A DNA stretch of 34,918 nt. Origin: Rivularia sp. T60_A2020_040 (lineage in GTDB: Bacteria; Cyanobacteriota; Cyanobacteriia; Cyanobacteriales; Nostocaceae). Positions 25,471 through 33,887 of this stretch are shown one piece after another. How positions within the stretch are numbered: the stretch's first letter is position 1; each line of letters opens with the position of its first letter. The stretch lies in NCBI GenBank assembly GCA_015272215.1, contig JACYMD010000119.1, positions 1 through 34,918 on the forward strand. The letters are read 5' to 3'. The notes below the pieces were generated by a model. The model made no database searches and had not been told where the DNA came from. It saw nothing but the letters and a program-made list of their open reading frames with translations. Position numbers and translations under genes: made by a program.

Positions 25471-27174
25471 ATGACGCAGCGCAAAAACTCTGCCCATAAC
25501 CATCCGCAATCATCATGGCAGCGCTCGCTACCAGCGCAAAGCCTTTGTTGGCTTGGCAGCTTTAGCTTACTGAGCAGCGGCTTTGTAGTTGCCCAAACAA
25601 CTTCAGGAATAGACAATATTGTTCCTACTGAAACATCCTCACAAGCAACGAGCGGTGAAAAAGCCACACAAAATAAACCTATTATTATCAGTGACGCTCC
25701 TACACCAGAGCCACCTCAGCCTAAAGTCGAATTTTCTGAACGTCGAGCTAGGCTTAAACAAAGATTATCGGTCAAAAAAGATCATCAAGAAAAAACAACC
25801 ACTTTAAGAACTAAATTAAAACGTCCTTCTACTACAAATCCTGTAGTTGTCAGGGAAAGAAAGCCAGTACCGACTTCACCTTCTAGTGTAGTTATTCAGA
25901 CAAAACCTCAATCACAGCCCACAGCGTCAAAAGCTCCGATTGATTCACCTCGGCAAACTCGCACAATTCTTCCTAGAACTAGTTCTGTAAGTGAATCGAA
26001 CAAAGATTACAATAACGCTTTAATTGACCCGACTAATTACGGTAAGAAGTATCAAGCACCCAATTCCGTAGTAGTTACAGGACGTAAGAGTGGTTGTCAA
26101 TCGGTTGCTAGCGGACAAGGAATTTCTGGTAATTGTGCGACTTCTGTAAGTCAATCTCAGGCTAGTTCGAGAAAAACTCCCGCCAAGAAATCAACACCTA
26201 CCTGGTTGAGAGAAAGTCAAAATGCTTCAGTAGGAATGGTTACAGCACCTGCAAAAGTCAAAAAAACAGCATCATCTCCGACTCAAGTTAGTTCTAGGGA
26301 AGTAACTCAAACTGTATTGCCGAATAAATCGGTTAATACATATCGTCCTAGCCAAACTATTAAGCGTGTTGCTTCAATTACACCTAATATAGTCAAAAAT
26401 GCTGTGAGAACTGCTGCTCCGGCTGCTCCGGCTGCTCCTATTAACAGATCAGTAAGCCGAGCTGCTTCTCGTAGTCCCAAACAAGCCTACAGTTCCAGTC
26501 GTTTTATTCCGCAACCCAGCAGCTTTACCCCCCAGACTACAGTTAGCCAAGCAGCCATTGCACCCAGTGGTGGAATGTTGCCAGCACCAATCACAGCGAA
26601 TAATACCGCACCTCGTCCTAGTGCTGTAGCTTATAACATTCCCCTGGCATCTTCATTACCAAAAGTTACTTATAGTGGTAGTGCTTATGGTGGTGTTTAT
26701 AGCTCCAATTACAATCACAATGGATTCGTATTTCCTCTTTCCGTACCTTCAGCAATCAGTTCAGTATTTGGTTGGAGACAACATCCATTAACTGGCGATC
26801 GCCGTTTCCATTCGGGTATAGATTTAGCAGCGGCAACTGGAACCCCGGTTTTAGCGGCTGATTCAGGACAAGTGGAAATTGCCGATTGGGTAGGCGGTTA
26901 CGGTATAACGGTTGTATTAAATCACAACAGCGCCCAGCAAACACTCTACGGTCATATGTCTGAACTATTCGTCCGTCCAGGTCAATGGGTAGAACGAGGA
27001 ACCGTTATCGGGCGTGTAGGTAGTACTGGTAATTCTACGGGACCTCATCTACATTTTGAAACCCGTCAACTAACTCCCAACGGTTGGGTGGCAACAAATC
27101 CAGGAACGCAGTTACAGTACTCACTCAATCAGTTCCTGCAATCTTTACAGACAGCTCAAGTTGTTGAAGAGTAG
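25471..27174 (+). CDS. M23 (LytM-type) peptidoglycan endopeptidase, exported
   Basis: 567 residues. The N-terminus has a long basic-polar stretch followed by a hydrophobic segment and Ala-Gln at about 30-42 (signal peptide or anchor). Residues 45-410 are low-complexity Ser/Thr/Pro/Lys-rich, with a short Ala-Ala-Pro repeat near 315. The C-terminal domain is a complete M23 metallopeptidase: His447-Ser-Gly-Ile-Asp451 zinc motif and Pro-His526-Leu-His528-Phe. Such enzymes cut peptide cross-links in peptidoglycan during growth or separation; the unstructured region would span the periplasm. The ATG at 25471 is the only reasonable start. Convergent with riboflavin synthase downstream. Confidence 0.88.
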   Translation: MTQRKNSAHNHPQSSWQRSLPAQSLCWLGSFSLLSSGFVVAQTTSGIDNIVPTETSSQATSGEKATQNKPIIISDAPTPEPPQPKVEFSERRARLKQRLSVKKDHQEKTTTLRTKLKRPSTTNPVVVRERKPVPTSPSSVVIQTKPQSQPTASKAPIDSPRQTRTILPRTSSVSESNKDYNNALIDPTNYGKKYQAPNSVVVTGRKSGCQSVASGQGISGNCATSVSQSQASSRKTPAKKSTPTWLRESQNASVGMVTAPAKVKKTASSPTQVSSREVTQTVLPNKSVNTYRPSQTIKRVASITPNIVKNAVRTAAPAAPAAPINRSVSRAASRSPKQAYSSSRFIPQPSSFTPQTTVSQAAIAPSGGMLPAPITANNTAPRPSAVAYNIPLASSLPKVTYSGSAYGGVYSSNYNHNGFVFPLSVPSAISSVFGWRQHPLTGDRRFHSGIDLAAATGTPVLAADSGQVEIADWVGGYGITVVLNHNSAQQTLYGHMSELFVRPGQWVERGTVIGRVGSTGNSTGPHLHFETRQLTPNGWVATNPGTQLQYSLNQFLQSLQTAQVVEE

Positions 27175-27253
27175 GGAATAGGGTGATGGGGTGATGGGGA
27201 GAAATTAACCATCAACCATCAACCATCAACTATCAACCAACTACTCCCTACTC
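27169..27253. repeat. STRR with 9-bp flanking inverted repeat between convergent genes
   Basis: gagtaggga at 27169-27177 and tccctactc at 27245-27253 flank tandem ggtgatg and accatca/actatca heptamers. The block fills the 84-bp space between the convergent M23 and riboflavin synthase genes and may act as a bidirectional terminator. Confidence 0.5.
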
Positions 27254-27258
27254 CCTTT

Positions 27259-27939
27259 TCACAAATACCCGTGTTCAGCTAAAAATGTGGATGTAATTTC
27301 ATTTTGGGCAGGTTGAGATGAAAGTGAATGATTTTCCTTACCAAAATAAATAAATTTCTCTACGTATTTACCGAGAATATCACCTTCTAAGTTTACCAAA
27401 CTACCCGGAATTAAATCGCGAAGATTTGTTTCAGCATAAGTAACGGGAATCACAGCTACTTTAAACTGGGAAATCTCTGGATCGTAATCAGCTACAGTCA
27501 GGCTGATACCATTGATAGCAATACTTCCTTTGGGGACTATATAGCGGTCAATGGTTGATGGCGCTTTAAAGGTCATTTCCCAAGAAGTCGCTGTTTGTTC
27601 GGAACAGATCAACTTACCTATCCCGTCAACGTGTCCCATGACAAAATGACCGCCTATTTTACTCCCAACTCTTAAAGAAGTTTCTAGATTGACGTAGCGT
27701 TGTTGAGTTGCCAATTCTCCCAGAGTTGTGCGACTTAAAGTTTCGGGGGAAGCAGTGGCAATAAAACCGTCTTTCAAGACATCTTCTACTGTCAAACAAA
27801 CCCCATCTACTGCTACGCTATCACCATAAGCTAAGTCTTTCATAATTGCCGACCATGAAGAGGGAGTGCAAGTAATTTGCCAAGAATCTCCCCCAAGGGA
27901 TCTCATCGTTCCGAATGCTTGAATTATTCCTGTAAACAC
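27259..27939 (-). CDS. ribE: Riboflavin synthase, alpha subunit
   Basis: 226 residues; dismutates two molecules of 6,7-dimethyl-8-ribityllumazine to riboflavin, the last step of the pathway. Two tandem lumazine-binding domains are visible. Each has a Gly-Asp-Ser-Val-Ala-Val-Asp-Gly-Val-Cys-Leu-Thr or Gly-Ser-Ile-Ala-Ile-Asn-Gly-Ile-Ser-Leu-Thr block, and Gly-Gly-His-Phe-Val-Met-Gly-His-Val-Asp-Gly lies at the junction. I chose the GTG at 27939 because it gives the family's standard start Met-Phe-Thr-Gly-Ile-Ile-Gln; a TTG at 27954 would add five residues. No FMN riboswitch is evident upstream. Homologues are named ribE or ribC depending on the genome. Confidence 0.92.
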   Translation of the reverse strand: MFTGIIQAFGTMRSLGGDSWQITCTPSSWSAIMKDLAYGDSVAVDGVCLTVEDVLKDGFIATASPETLSRTTLGELATQQRYVNLETSLRVGSKIGGHFVMGHVDGIGKLICSEQTATSWEMTFKAPSTIDRYIVPKGSIAINGISLTVADYDPEISQFKVAVIPVTYAETNLRDLIPGSLVNLEGDILGKYVEKFIYFGKENHSLSSQPAQNEITSTFLAEHGYL

Positions 27940-27954
27940 GGTTTTTTTGTCCAA

Positions 27955-28279
27955 CTAACTCTATATTTTGCTTATTTTCAACTTAAATTAATTAGTATTT
28001 CTGCCATATTCTTTTATAAGCAAGTATAATTTTTAACTGCTAAATGTATAGACCTACAAACACATTTCAGCAAAGACAGGGCATACTGGGGTAAGTACAT
28101 TATTGTAGAACTAATAAGGTTAGACTGGGAGCTGTTATTCACGACCCTAAAGGGAGTTTAATAGAAGCAATTATAGAAAATTAGGACTTATGTTGAGATT
28201 TTTTCAAACTTGCCTGGGCAAGAGTATTATTTGTTACCAATTTTGTCGAAGCGCTCAAAGGAATGTAGAGGCATAGTCG
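27955..28279. other. Divergent gap, no gene seen
   Basis: The 325-340 bp between the divergent ribE and bifunctional-nuclease genes hold no credible coding frame and no clear repeat. agagg at 28266-28270 is the ribosome binding site of the downstream gene. The promoters of both genes should lie here, but no clear hexamer pair stands out. Confidence 0.4.
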
Positions 28280-28783
28280 ATGATTGAAATGAAAGTTGCT
28301 GGCATAGCGTTGGATGCAATTACTCGCAGTCCGATAGTACTTCTCAAAGATGCAACAGATCGCCGGGCTTTGCCAATTTATATTGGTCAAGAACAAGCGA
28401 GAGCCATTATGGCGGCACAGGAGAATCAAAAAGCTCCTAGACCGTTGACCCACGATTTGATTGTGAATATTCTAGAAGAGTGGAATATGGTTTTAGAAAA
28501 AGTGATTATCCACTCCTTGCAAAAAGACACTTTTTATGCATCTTTAATTTTAAAGCAAGGTGAGACCCAAAAAGAAATTGACGCTCGTCCGAGCGATGCT
28601 ATCGCCATTGCATTGCGTACAAATACACCAATTTGGGTAATGGAAGAAGTGGTTGCGGATGCTTCAATTCCGGTGGATAGGGATGCCGATGAAGCTGAAC
28701 AAGAAGCCTTCCGGGAATTTGTATCTAATCTCCGTCCAGAAGATTTAATCAAGCGTTTTGGTGATAGTACTAGTAATAGCTAA
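28280..28783 (+). CDS. Bifunctional nuclease family protein (DUF151)
   Basis: A 167-residue protein of the bifunctional-nuclease (BFN) domain family. The block Leu-Pro-Ile-Tyr-Ile-Gly-Gln-Glu-Gln-Ala-Arg-Ala-Ile near residue 31 and Asp-Ala-Arg-Pro-Ser-Asp-Ala-Ile-Ala-Ile-Ala-Leu-Arg near 100-112 are diagnostic. Plant homologues have RNase and DNase activity and bacterial ones are widespread, but the in vivo substrate in cyanobacteria is unknown. A C-terminal acidic/helical tail (Asp-Glu-Ala-Glu-Gln-Glu-Ala) follows the domain. ATG at 28280 with agagg upstream; a second ATG three codons later is also possible. Divergent from ribE. Confidence 0.88.
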   Translation: MIEMKVAGIALDAITRSPIVLLKDATDRRALPIYIGQEQARAIMAAQENQKAPRPLTHDLIVNILEEWNMVLEKVIIHSLQKDTFYASLILKQGETQKEIDARPSDAIAIALRTNTPIWVMEEVVADASIPVDRDADEAEQEAFREFVSNLRPEDLIKRFGDSTSNS

Positions 28784-28798
28784 CAATTTTAGATTGGG

Positions 28799-28908
28799 GA
28801 TTTTGGATTTTGGATTCGGGTTATGCTGCTATAAGTATTCTTCTCTAAACTTCCCTCTAATTAATCTAAAATCTAAAATCTAAAATCTAAAATCCAAAAT
28901 CCAAAATT
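28799..28908. repeat. Two opposed heptamer STRRs forming an 18-bp inverted repeat
   Basis: gattttggattttggatt at 28799-28816 is complementary to 28891-28908 at 17 of 18 positions. The right arm is preceded by four tandem atctaaa heptamers (28864-28890). A transcript would form a long hairpin with a 74-base loop directly before the aldo/keto reductase start. Confidence 0.7.
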
Positions 28909-28914
28909 AGAAAA

Positions 28915-30045
28915 ATGCGATACCGACGCTTTGGGAAAACAAATCTACATTTATCAGTGTTTTCCTTGGGAACAATGCGCTATCTAGCTTCACTTGCTAA
29001 TGCAAGACAAACTATTACTGAAGCGGTAGCGCAAGGGATTAATCATATCGAAACTGCTAGTGGTTATGGCAAAAGTGAGGAGTATTTGGGTGAAGTACTT
29101 AAAACCCGATTGCCTTTATCCCGCGAGAAATTGTATATCACTAGCAAAATCCCACCCACAGCTGATGCTGATTCGATGCGTCGGTGCATCGACAAGTCTT
29201 TACAGCGATTACAGCTAGATTACCTTGATTGTTTGGGGATTCACGGCTTAAATACCTGGGAGCATCTAGATTGGGTGCTGGCTGAAAATGGCTGTATGCA
29301 AGCGGTGCGAGAAGCTGTTAGTGATGGTAGAGTACGTCATGTCGGTTTCTCCACTCATGCACCCTTAGAAATAATTTTGGCGGCAATCAATACAGATTTT
29401 TTTGAATTTGTCAATCTGCATTATTACTATTTTTTTCAGCGTAATCAGAAAGCGGTTGAGTTAGCAGCAGAAAAAGATATGGGCGTTTTTATTATTTCTC
29501 CTGCCGATAAAGGAGGAAAATTATATACGCCACCGGATAAATTAAAAGAATTAACTTGTCCGTTTTCTCCCTTAGAATTAAATTATCGTTTTTTACTCAG
29601 TGATAAGCGGGTTACAACATTAAGTGTAGGTGCTGCAACTCCTGACGAATTGATTGAACCTTTAAAAGTTGCTGATCATGATGGAGAATTAAAATTAGCA
29701 GAAATTAGAGTATTTAAAAGATTAGAAAATCATCAAAATACAGTTTTAGATACTGAGAAATGCAGTCAGTGTTATGAATGTTTACCATGTCCCGAAAATA
29801 TTAATATTCCTGAAGTATTACGACTGCGGAATTTAGCTGTAGCATACCATATGACAGATTATGGAAAATATCGTTACGGGATGTTTGAAAATGCTGGACA
29901 TTGGTTTCCTGGAATGAAAGGTAGTCGGTGTACAGAATGTGGGGAATGTTTACCGAAGTGTCCGGAAAAATTAGATATTCCGGCTTTATTGAAAGATACT
30001 CATGAGAGATTGAAAGGGAAAGAAGGAAGGAGATTGTGGGAGTGA
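28915..30045 (+). CDS. Aldo/keto reductase with C-terminal 4Fe-4S domain
   Basis: 376 residues: an aldo/keto reductase barrel (1-265) fused to a ferredoxin-like C-terminal domain. Barrel residues of the catalytic tetrad are Tyr51, Lys78 and His110, while the usual Asp is Glu46 (His-Ile-Glu-Thr-Ala-Ser-Gly-Tyr-Gly). The C-terminal domain has two Cys clusters: Cys283, 286, 289, 292 and Cys339, 342, 345, 349, spaced as for two 4Fe-4S centres (CxxCxxCxxC and CxxCxxCxxxC). This fusion is a known class in cyanobacteria and anaerobes; the physiological substrate is unknown, and electron transfer between ferredoxin-type donors and the barrel is plausible. Start ATG follows the STRR hairpin at once, with no visible Shine-Dalgarno. 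Confidence 0.88.
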   Translation: MRYRRFGKTNLHLSVFSLGTMRYLASLANARQTITEAVAQGINHIETASGYGKSEEYLGEVLKTRLPLSREKLYITSKIPPTADADSMRRCIDKSLQRLQLDYLDCLGIHGLNTWEHLDWVLAENGCMQAVREAVSDGRVRHVGFSTHAPLEIILAAINTDFFEFVNLHYYYFFQRNQKAVELAAEKDMGVFIISPADKGGKLYTPPDKLKELTCPFSPLELNYRFLLSDKRVTTLSVGAATPDELIEPLKVADHDGELKLAEIRVFKRLENHQNTVLDTEKCSQCYECLPCPENINIPEVLRLRNLAVAYHMTDYGKYRYGMFENAGHWFPGMKGSRCTECGECLPKCPEKLDIPALLKDTHERLKGKEGRRLWE

Positions 30046-30115
30046 AGGGGTTTGGATTTTAGATGATTATTTTATAGATAAAAGCGATTATTTAAGTTTA
30101 ATTTTATTCCTAATT

Positions 30116-30721
30116 ATGCAAATAACCCAACAGCGCTATTACACCCCCGAAGAATACCTGGAATTAGAAGAAACTGCCAACAATAAAAGCGAATACATTG
30201 ATGGAGAAATTATTCCGATGGCGGGTGCATCTACAAATCATAATCGGATAGCAGGTAATTTATATTCTGCGGCTAATGTTGCTTTTAAAAAAGAAAATTA
30301 CGAAGCTTTTATCAGTGATGTGCGTTTGTGGATACCGAAGCGACGGATTTACACTTATCCTGACGTAATGATTGTAGCTGATGAACCGAAGTATTATAAC
30401 AACCGCACGGATACGATTTTAAACCCACAGGTGATTATAGAAGTTTTATCTAAATCGACTAAAGGTTATGACAAAGAAGGTAAATTTGAAACTTATCGTA
30501 CCATTGAATCTTTTCAAGAATATCTATTAATTGACCAAACTAAAATTCATGTTGAGCAATATTCTAAAACTGGAAAGAAACGATGGATGATGTGCGAATA
30601 TGACGAGGAAGATGAGAATATTACTTTTAATAGTGTACCTTTTGAAATTTCGCTGCAAGATTTATATAACAAGGTAAAGTTTGAAGCGGTTGAGTTGAAA
30701 AATGATGGTGATGCGGTTTAG
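30116..30721 (+). CDS. Uma2 family (DUF820) putative restriction-like endonuclease
   Basis: A 201-residue PD-(D/E)xK-fold protein of the Uma2 family, which is greatly expanded in cyanobacteria. Visible: Tyr-Thr-Pro-Glu-Glu-Tyr-Leu-Glu-Leu at the N-terminus, Glu-Tyr-Ile-Asp-Gly-Glu, Pro-Asp83-Val-Met-Ile, and Val-Ile-Ile-Glu109-Val-Leu-Ser followed by Ser-Thr-Lys-Gly-Tyr-Asp and Lys123. These are the expected nuclease-site residues. No partner methyltransferase or transposase is nearby. Function is unknown; the family is often found near mobile or toxin-antitoxin genes, as here. Confidence 0.88.
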   Translation: MQITQQRYYTPEEYLELEETANNKSEYIDGEIIPMAGASTNHNRIAGNLYSAANVAFKKENYEAFISDVRLWIPKRRIYTYPDVMIVADEPKYYNNRTDTILNPQVIIEVLSKSTKGYDKEGKFETYRTIESFQEYLLIDQTKIHVEQYSKTGKKRWMMCEYDEEDENITFNSVPFEISLQDLYNKVKFEAVELKNDGDAV

Positions 30722-30790
30722 TTATAAAGCGTATATCCCTTCTTCCACCTTCTTGATTAATAATTAACAACAAACTTGTTTTAAAGAGCT

Positions 30791-31057
30791 ATGGAAACGA
30801 CTGAAATTATTCAAGTACTTTCAAACTTAAGTAGCAACGAACGCTTACAAGTTGCTGAAGCTGCTTTGTTACTAATTCGTCAAGAACAACATTTACTTAC
30901 AAGAGAGCAGCAACAACAACAGTTAGGGTTGGCTGCGATGACAGCAATTGCTGACTATGCTCCAGGAGGAGAATTAAACGTTTTTACTGCTATCGATGGT
31001 GAGGAATTTTACGAATATTCAGATGACGAATTAACTGATAAGGATACTCATGCATAG
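30791..31057 (+). CDS. Antitoxin-like protein upstream of broken mazF
   Basis: 88 residues. The helical N-terminal half (Glu-Ile-Ile-Gln-Val-Leu-Ser-Asn-Leu, Leu-Gln-Val-Ala-Glu-Ala-Ala-Leu) could be a small regulatory or dimerisation domain. It is followed by a Gln-rich patch and an acidic C-terminus (Glu-Glu-Phe-Tyr-Glu-Tyr-Ser-Asp-Asp-Glu). An acidic tail is usual for MazE-type antitoxins that occupy the toxin. Its stop overlaps the ATG of the toxin remnant by 8 bp (31050-31057), the normal coupling in type II toxin-antitoxin operons. The frame is intact although the toxin is not. Aaagag precedes its start. Confidence 0.7.
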   Translation: METTEIIQVLSNLSSNERLQVAEAALLLIRQEQHLLTREQQQQQLGLAAMTAIADYAPGGELNVFTAIDGEEFYEYSDDELTDKDTHA

Positions 31058-31176
31058 AGGTGAAATCTGGTTAGTTAATTTAGATCCAACAATCGGTAAA
31101 GAAATTAGCAAAACTCTCAGATACACAAATGGAATTGGTTTCACAAGCATTAGCTATAGTTTTAAGCATTGTTTAA
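31050..31176 (+). pseudogene. mazF/pemK toxin remnant with internal deletion
   Basis: The first 22 codons read like a MazF/PemK toxin N-terminus (Met-His-Arg-Gly-Glu-Ile-Trp-Leu-Val-Asn-Leu-Asp-Pro-Thr-Ile-Gly). From about 31114 a different frame encodes Leu-Ser-Asp-Thr-Gln-Met-Glu-Leu-Val-Ser-Gln-Ala-Leu-Ala-Ile-Val-Leu and a stop at 31174-31176, which resembles the C-terminal helix of the same family. The roughly 70 residues between, which include the RNase active site, are gone, and the join shifts the frame. The original frame now runs on to 31247 through unrelated sequence. The product cannot be a working toxin. Family match is from memory of MazF ends. Confidence 0.75.
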
Positions 31177-31263
31177 AATTAATCATACTTAAGTTTTGCA
31201 AGTTTTTTTCACACCACCAACGATACAATCACAATGGTGTTATCTGACTTCCCACAACCCGTT

Positions 31264-33849
31264 ATGAAAAGTAACTCCCCACAAATACCCGAACTTCTTG
31301 CTCCTGCTGGTAATTGGGAATGCGCGAAAGCTGCTGTCGAAAATGGTGCGGATGCGATTTATTTTGGTTTGGATAAATTCAACGCTAGAATGCGTGCGGA
31401 AAATTTCACCGAGGCTAATTTACCGGAATTAATCAAGTTTCTTCACCTCCGAGGAGTGAAGGGTTATGTTACTTTAAATACCCTGGTTTTTCCCCAGGAA
31501 CTCAAACAAGCACAGCGCTACATTAAATCAATCATTGCCGCTGGAGTTGATGCGGTGATTGTTCAAGATGTCGGTATTTGTCGTCTGATTCGTCACTTTT
31601 CATCAGACTTTCCTATCCATGCTTCTACGCAGATGACGGTAACTAGTGCTGTTGGGGTAGAGTTTGCTAAAGAACTTGGTTGTAATTTGGTGGTATTAGC
31701 AAGGGAATGTTCGATTAAGGAAATTAATCAAATACAGCAACAAACACAAACTTCTTTACCTTTGGAAGTATTTGTTCATGGGGCTTTGTGCGTTGCTTAT
31801 TCCGGACAATGTTTGACTAGTGAGGCTTTGGGAGGACGTTCAGCTAATCGTGGTGAATGCGCTCAAGCTTGTCGGATGACCTATGAGTTAATCGCAGATG
31901 GGGAAACTGTAGATTTAGGCGAACCTACTCCGTATGGGCTTCGCCAACGCAAATATCTCCTCAGTCCTCAAGATTTATCTGGATTGGAAGTTTTGCCGGA
32001 TTTGGTGAAGTCTGGGGTGAGTTGTTTAAAAATTGAAGGACGATTGAAGTCACCGGAGTATGTGGCAAATGTAACCAGGGTTTATCGAGAAGCGTTAGAT
32101 AGGTTAAAGGTCAAAGGTCAAAGGTCAAAAGTTGAGGATTCGTCTCAAAATTCCAAGCAAAAATACAATCTGGAAATGGCATTTTCGCGGGGAATTTATA
32201 CAGGATGGTTCAGTGGAATCAACAATCAAGAATTAGTTCACGCTCGGTTTGGTAAGAAGCGTGGAGTTTATTTAGGAAAAGTCAAAAGTATTAACAAAGA
32301 AAAAGTCACCATATGTAGAGACGTTATACATAACGTCTCCCCACATCCCGTCTCCCCACATCCCGTCTCCCCAAATCACATCTCCCCAAATCACGTCTCC
32401 ATCCCCATAAAACCCGGTGATGGTGTAGTGTTTGACTGCGGACACCCGGAAATGAAGGAGGAAGGAGGTAGAATTTATGCAGTGGAAAATCAAGGTCAAG
32501 ATATTGTATTAAGCTTTGGCAAAGGTAATTTAAATTGGGGACGAATTCATCTTGGTGATAAGCTGTGGAAAACTTCCGATCCGGAACTTGATAAGCAGTT
32601 ACGGCAAAGCTTTGCGGGAGATAATCCGAAGTTTCAACGTCCGATTTCTGTAGAGCTATATGGGGAATTAGGACAAAAATTAGTAGCTATTGCTCGTGAT
32701 GAAATTGGTCATGTGGTGCAGGTAGAATCTGAAGTTAAACTGGTTGAAGCGCAGAATAAACCTTTAACAACAGAAAGATTACAAGAGCAATTTGGACGTT
32801 TAGGTAACACTTCTTTTTGTTTAGAAGACTTGACAAATTGCATCAAAGGTGGATTGATGTTGCCGGTAAGCGAATTAAATAAAATGCGTCGAGAAATTGT
32901 AGCAAAGTTAGAAGAATTACGAAGTCAGCCCAAGCGGTGGGTAATTAATGAAAACGCTTCTCTAAAAAACTTACTTCCCGCTTTTGATTCCTCTACTATT
33001 AATAATTCTGCAAATTTAATAGTTTTAGTTAGAAATATTAAGCAATTAGAAGTAGTATTAAAAACCGGAATAAAAACTATATATTGTGAATTTGAAGACA
33101 CCAGAAAATATCGGGAAGCAGTTAATAAAGCAAAAAATTATTCTCCCTATCCCCCTCTACTCTTTGTGGCTGCACCGAGAATTACAAAACCTTCGGAAAA
33201 TTGGATTTTACAACAAGTAATTAATTCTCATGCTGATGGTTATTTGATTCGGAATTATGACCATTTAAAGTTTTTTGATCAAGAACAATGTATTGGGGAT
33301 TTTTCGTTAAATGTAGCTAATCCGTTAACAGCAAATTACTTTAAAACAAAGTTTAATTTACAACGACTTACTGCTTCTTATGACTTAAATATTCATCAAC
33401 TCCAAGATTTATTAAAAACTTCGCCTCCTGAATGGTATGAGGTGACAATACATCAACATATGCCAATGTTTCATATGGAACATTGCGTTTTTTGTGCTTT
33501 TTTATCTGATGGTACTGACTTCCGCAATTGTGGAAGACCTTGTGAACAATATGACGTAAAAATTAAAGATAGAGTGGGAACCGAACACGTTTTACAAGCT
33601 GATGCTGGTTGTAGAAATACAGTATTTAACGGTACCGCTCAAACTGGTGCAGAGTACGTAAACAAACTGTTGGAATTGGGTTTACAAAACTTTCGGATTG
33701 AATTTGTTAACGAAAGTCCTCAAGAAGTTGAGCAAACTATATATAGATATCAACAACTACTCAATGGTGAAATAAAAGGTTCACAATTGTGGCGAGAATT
33801 GAATTTACAAAGTCAATTGGGTGTGACTCGTGGAACTGTTGTTAGTTGA
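31264..33849 (+). CDS. rlhA: U32 family peptidase-like RNA hydroxylation protein (RlhA type) with in-frame repeat insertions
   Basis: 861 residues. U32 proteins with a long C-terminal (DUF3656-like) half include E. coli RlhA, needed for C2501 hydroxylation of 23S rRNA; the shorter relative TrhP acts on tRNA. The N-terminus Pro-Glu-Leu-Leu-Ala-Pro-Ala-Gly-Asn-Trp and the signature with four cysteines (His-Gly-Ala-Leu-Cys, Ser-Gly-Gln-Cys, Gly-Glu-Cys, Gln-Ala-Cys-Arg) are clear, and a second Cys cluster lies at about 745-770 (Cys-Val-Phe-Cys, Asn-Cys-Gly-Arg-Pro-Cys). The frame contains three repeat-like insertions at 31918-31947, 32106-32126 and 32318-32394, all keeping the reading frame. ATG at 31264 preferred; an ATG at 31234 would add 10 residues. 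rRNA role is by homology. Confidence 0.82.
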   Translation: MKSNSPQIPELLAPAGNWECAKAAVENGADAIYFGLDKFNARMRAENFTEANLPELIKFLHLRGVKGYVTLNTLVFPQELKQAQRYIKSIIAAGVDAVIVQDVGICRLIRHFSSDFPIHASTQMTVTSAVGVEFAKELGCNLVVLARECSIKEINQIQQQTQTSLPLEVFVHGALCVAYSGQCLTSEALGGRSANRGECAQACRMTYELIADGETVDLGEPTPYGLRQRKYLLSPQDLSGLEVLPDLVKSGVSCLKIEGRLKSPEYVANVTRVYREALDRLKVKGQRSKVEDSSQNSKQKYNLEMAFSRGIYTGWFSGINNQELVHARFGKKRGVYLGKVKSINKEKVTICRDVIHNVSPHPVSPHPVSPNHISPNHVSIPIKPGDGVVFDCGHPEMKEEGGRIYAVENQGQDIVLSFGKGNLNWGRIHLGDKLWKTSDPELDKQLRQSFAGDNPKFQRPISVELYGELGQKLVAIARDEIGHVVQVESEVKLVEAQNKPLTTERLQEQFGRLGNTSFCLEDLTNCIKGGLMLPVSELNKMRREIVAKLEELRSQPKRWVINENASLKNLLPAFDSSTINNSANLIVLVRNIKQLEVVLKTGIKTIYCEFEDTRKYREAVNKAKNYSPYPPLLFVAAPRITKPSENWILQQVINSHADGYLIRNYDHLKFFDQEQCIGDFSLNVANPLTANYFKTKFNLQRLTASYDLNIHQLQDLLKTSPPEWYEVTIHQHMPMFHMEHCVFCAFLSDGTDFRNCGRPCEQYDVKIKDRVGTEHVLQADAGCRNTVFNGTAQTGAEYVNKLLELGLQNFRIEFVNESPQEVEQTIYRYQQLLNGEIKGSQLWRELNLQSQLGVTRGTVVS
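32318..32394. repeat. Palindrome plus four 15-bp tandem units inside the U32 gene
   Basis: A perfect 10-bp stem (gagacgttat / ataacgtctc) at 32318-32339 runs into four 15-bp units starting gtctcccc (32335-32394). They encode His-Pro-Val-Ser-Pro-type pentapeptides within the protein. The palindrome is the kind found between genes in Nostocales. Confidence 0.75.
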
Positions 33850-33887
33850 TTTATTAATATGTAAAAAATGAGTTTAACGACAATTAT

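Noticed and set aside
27955-28279. FMN riboswitch upstream of riboflavin synthase
   Set aside because: The conserved RFN-element boxes are not visible on the minus strand here.
32335-32394. Regularly spaced repeats that might suggest a CRISPR array
   Set aside because: The units are contiguous 15-mers with no spacers, inside an intact coding frame. No CRISPR array was seen anywhere in the window.
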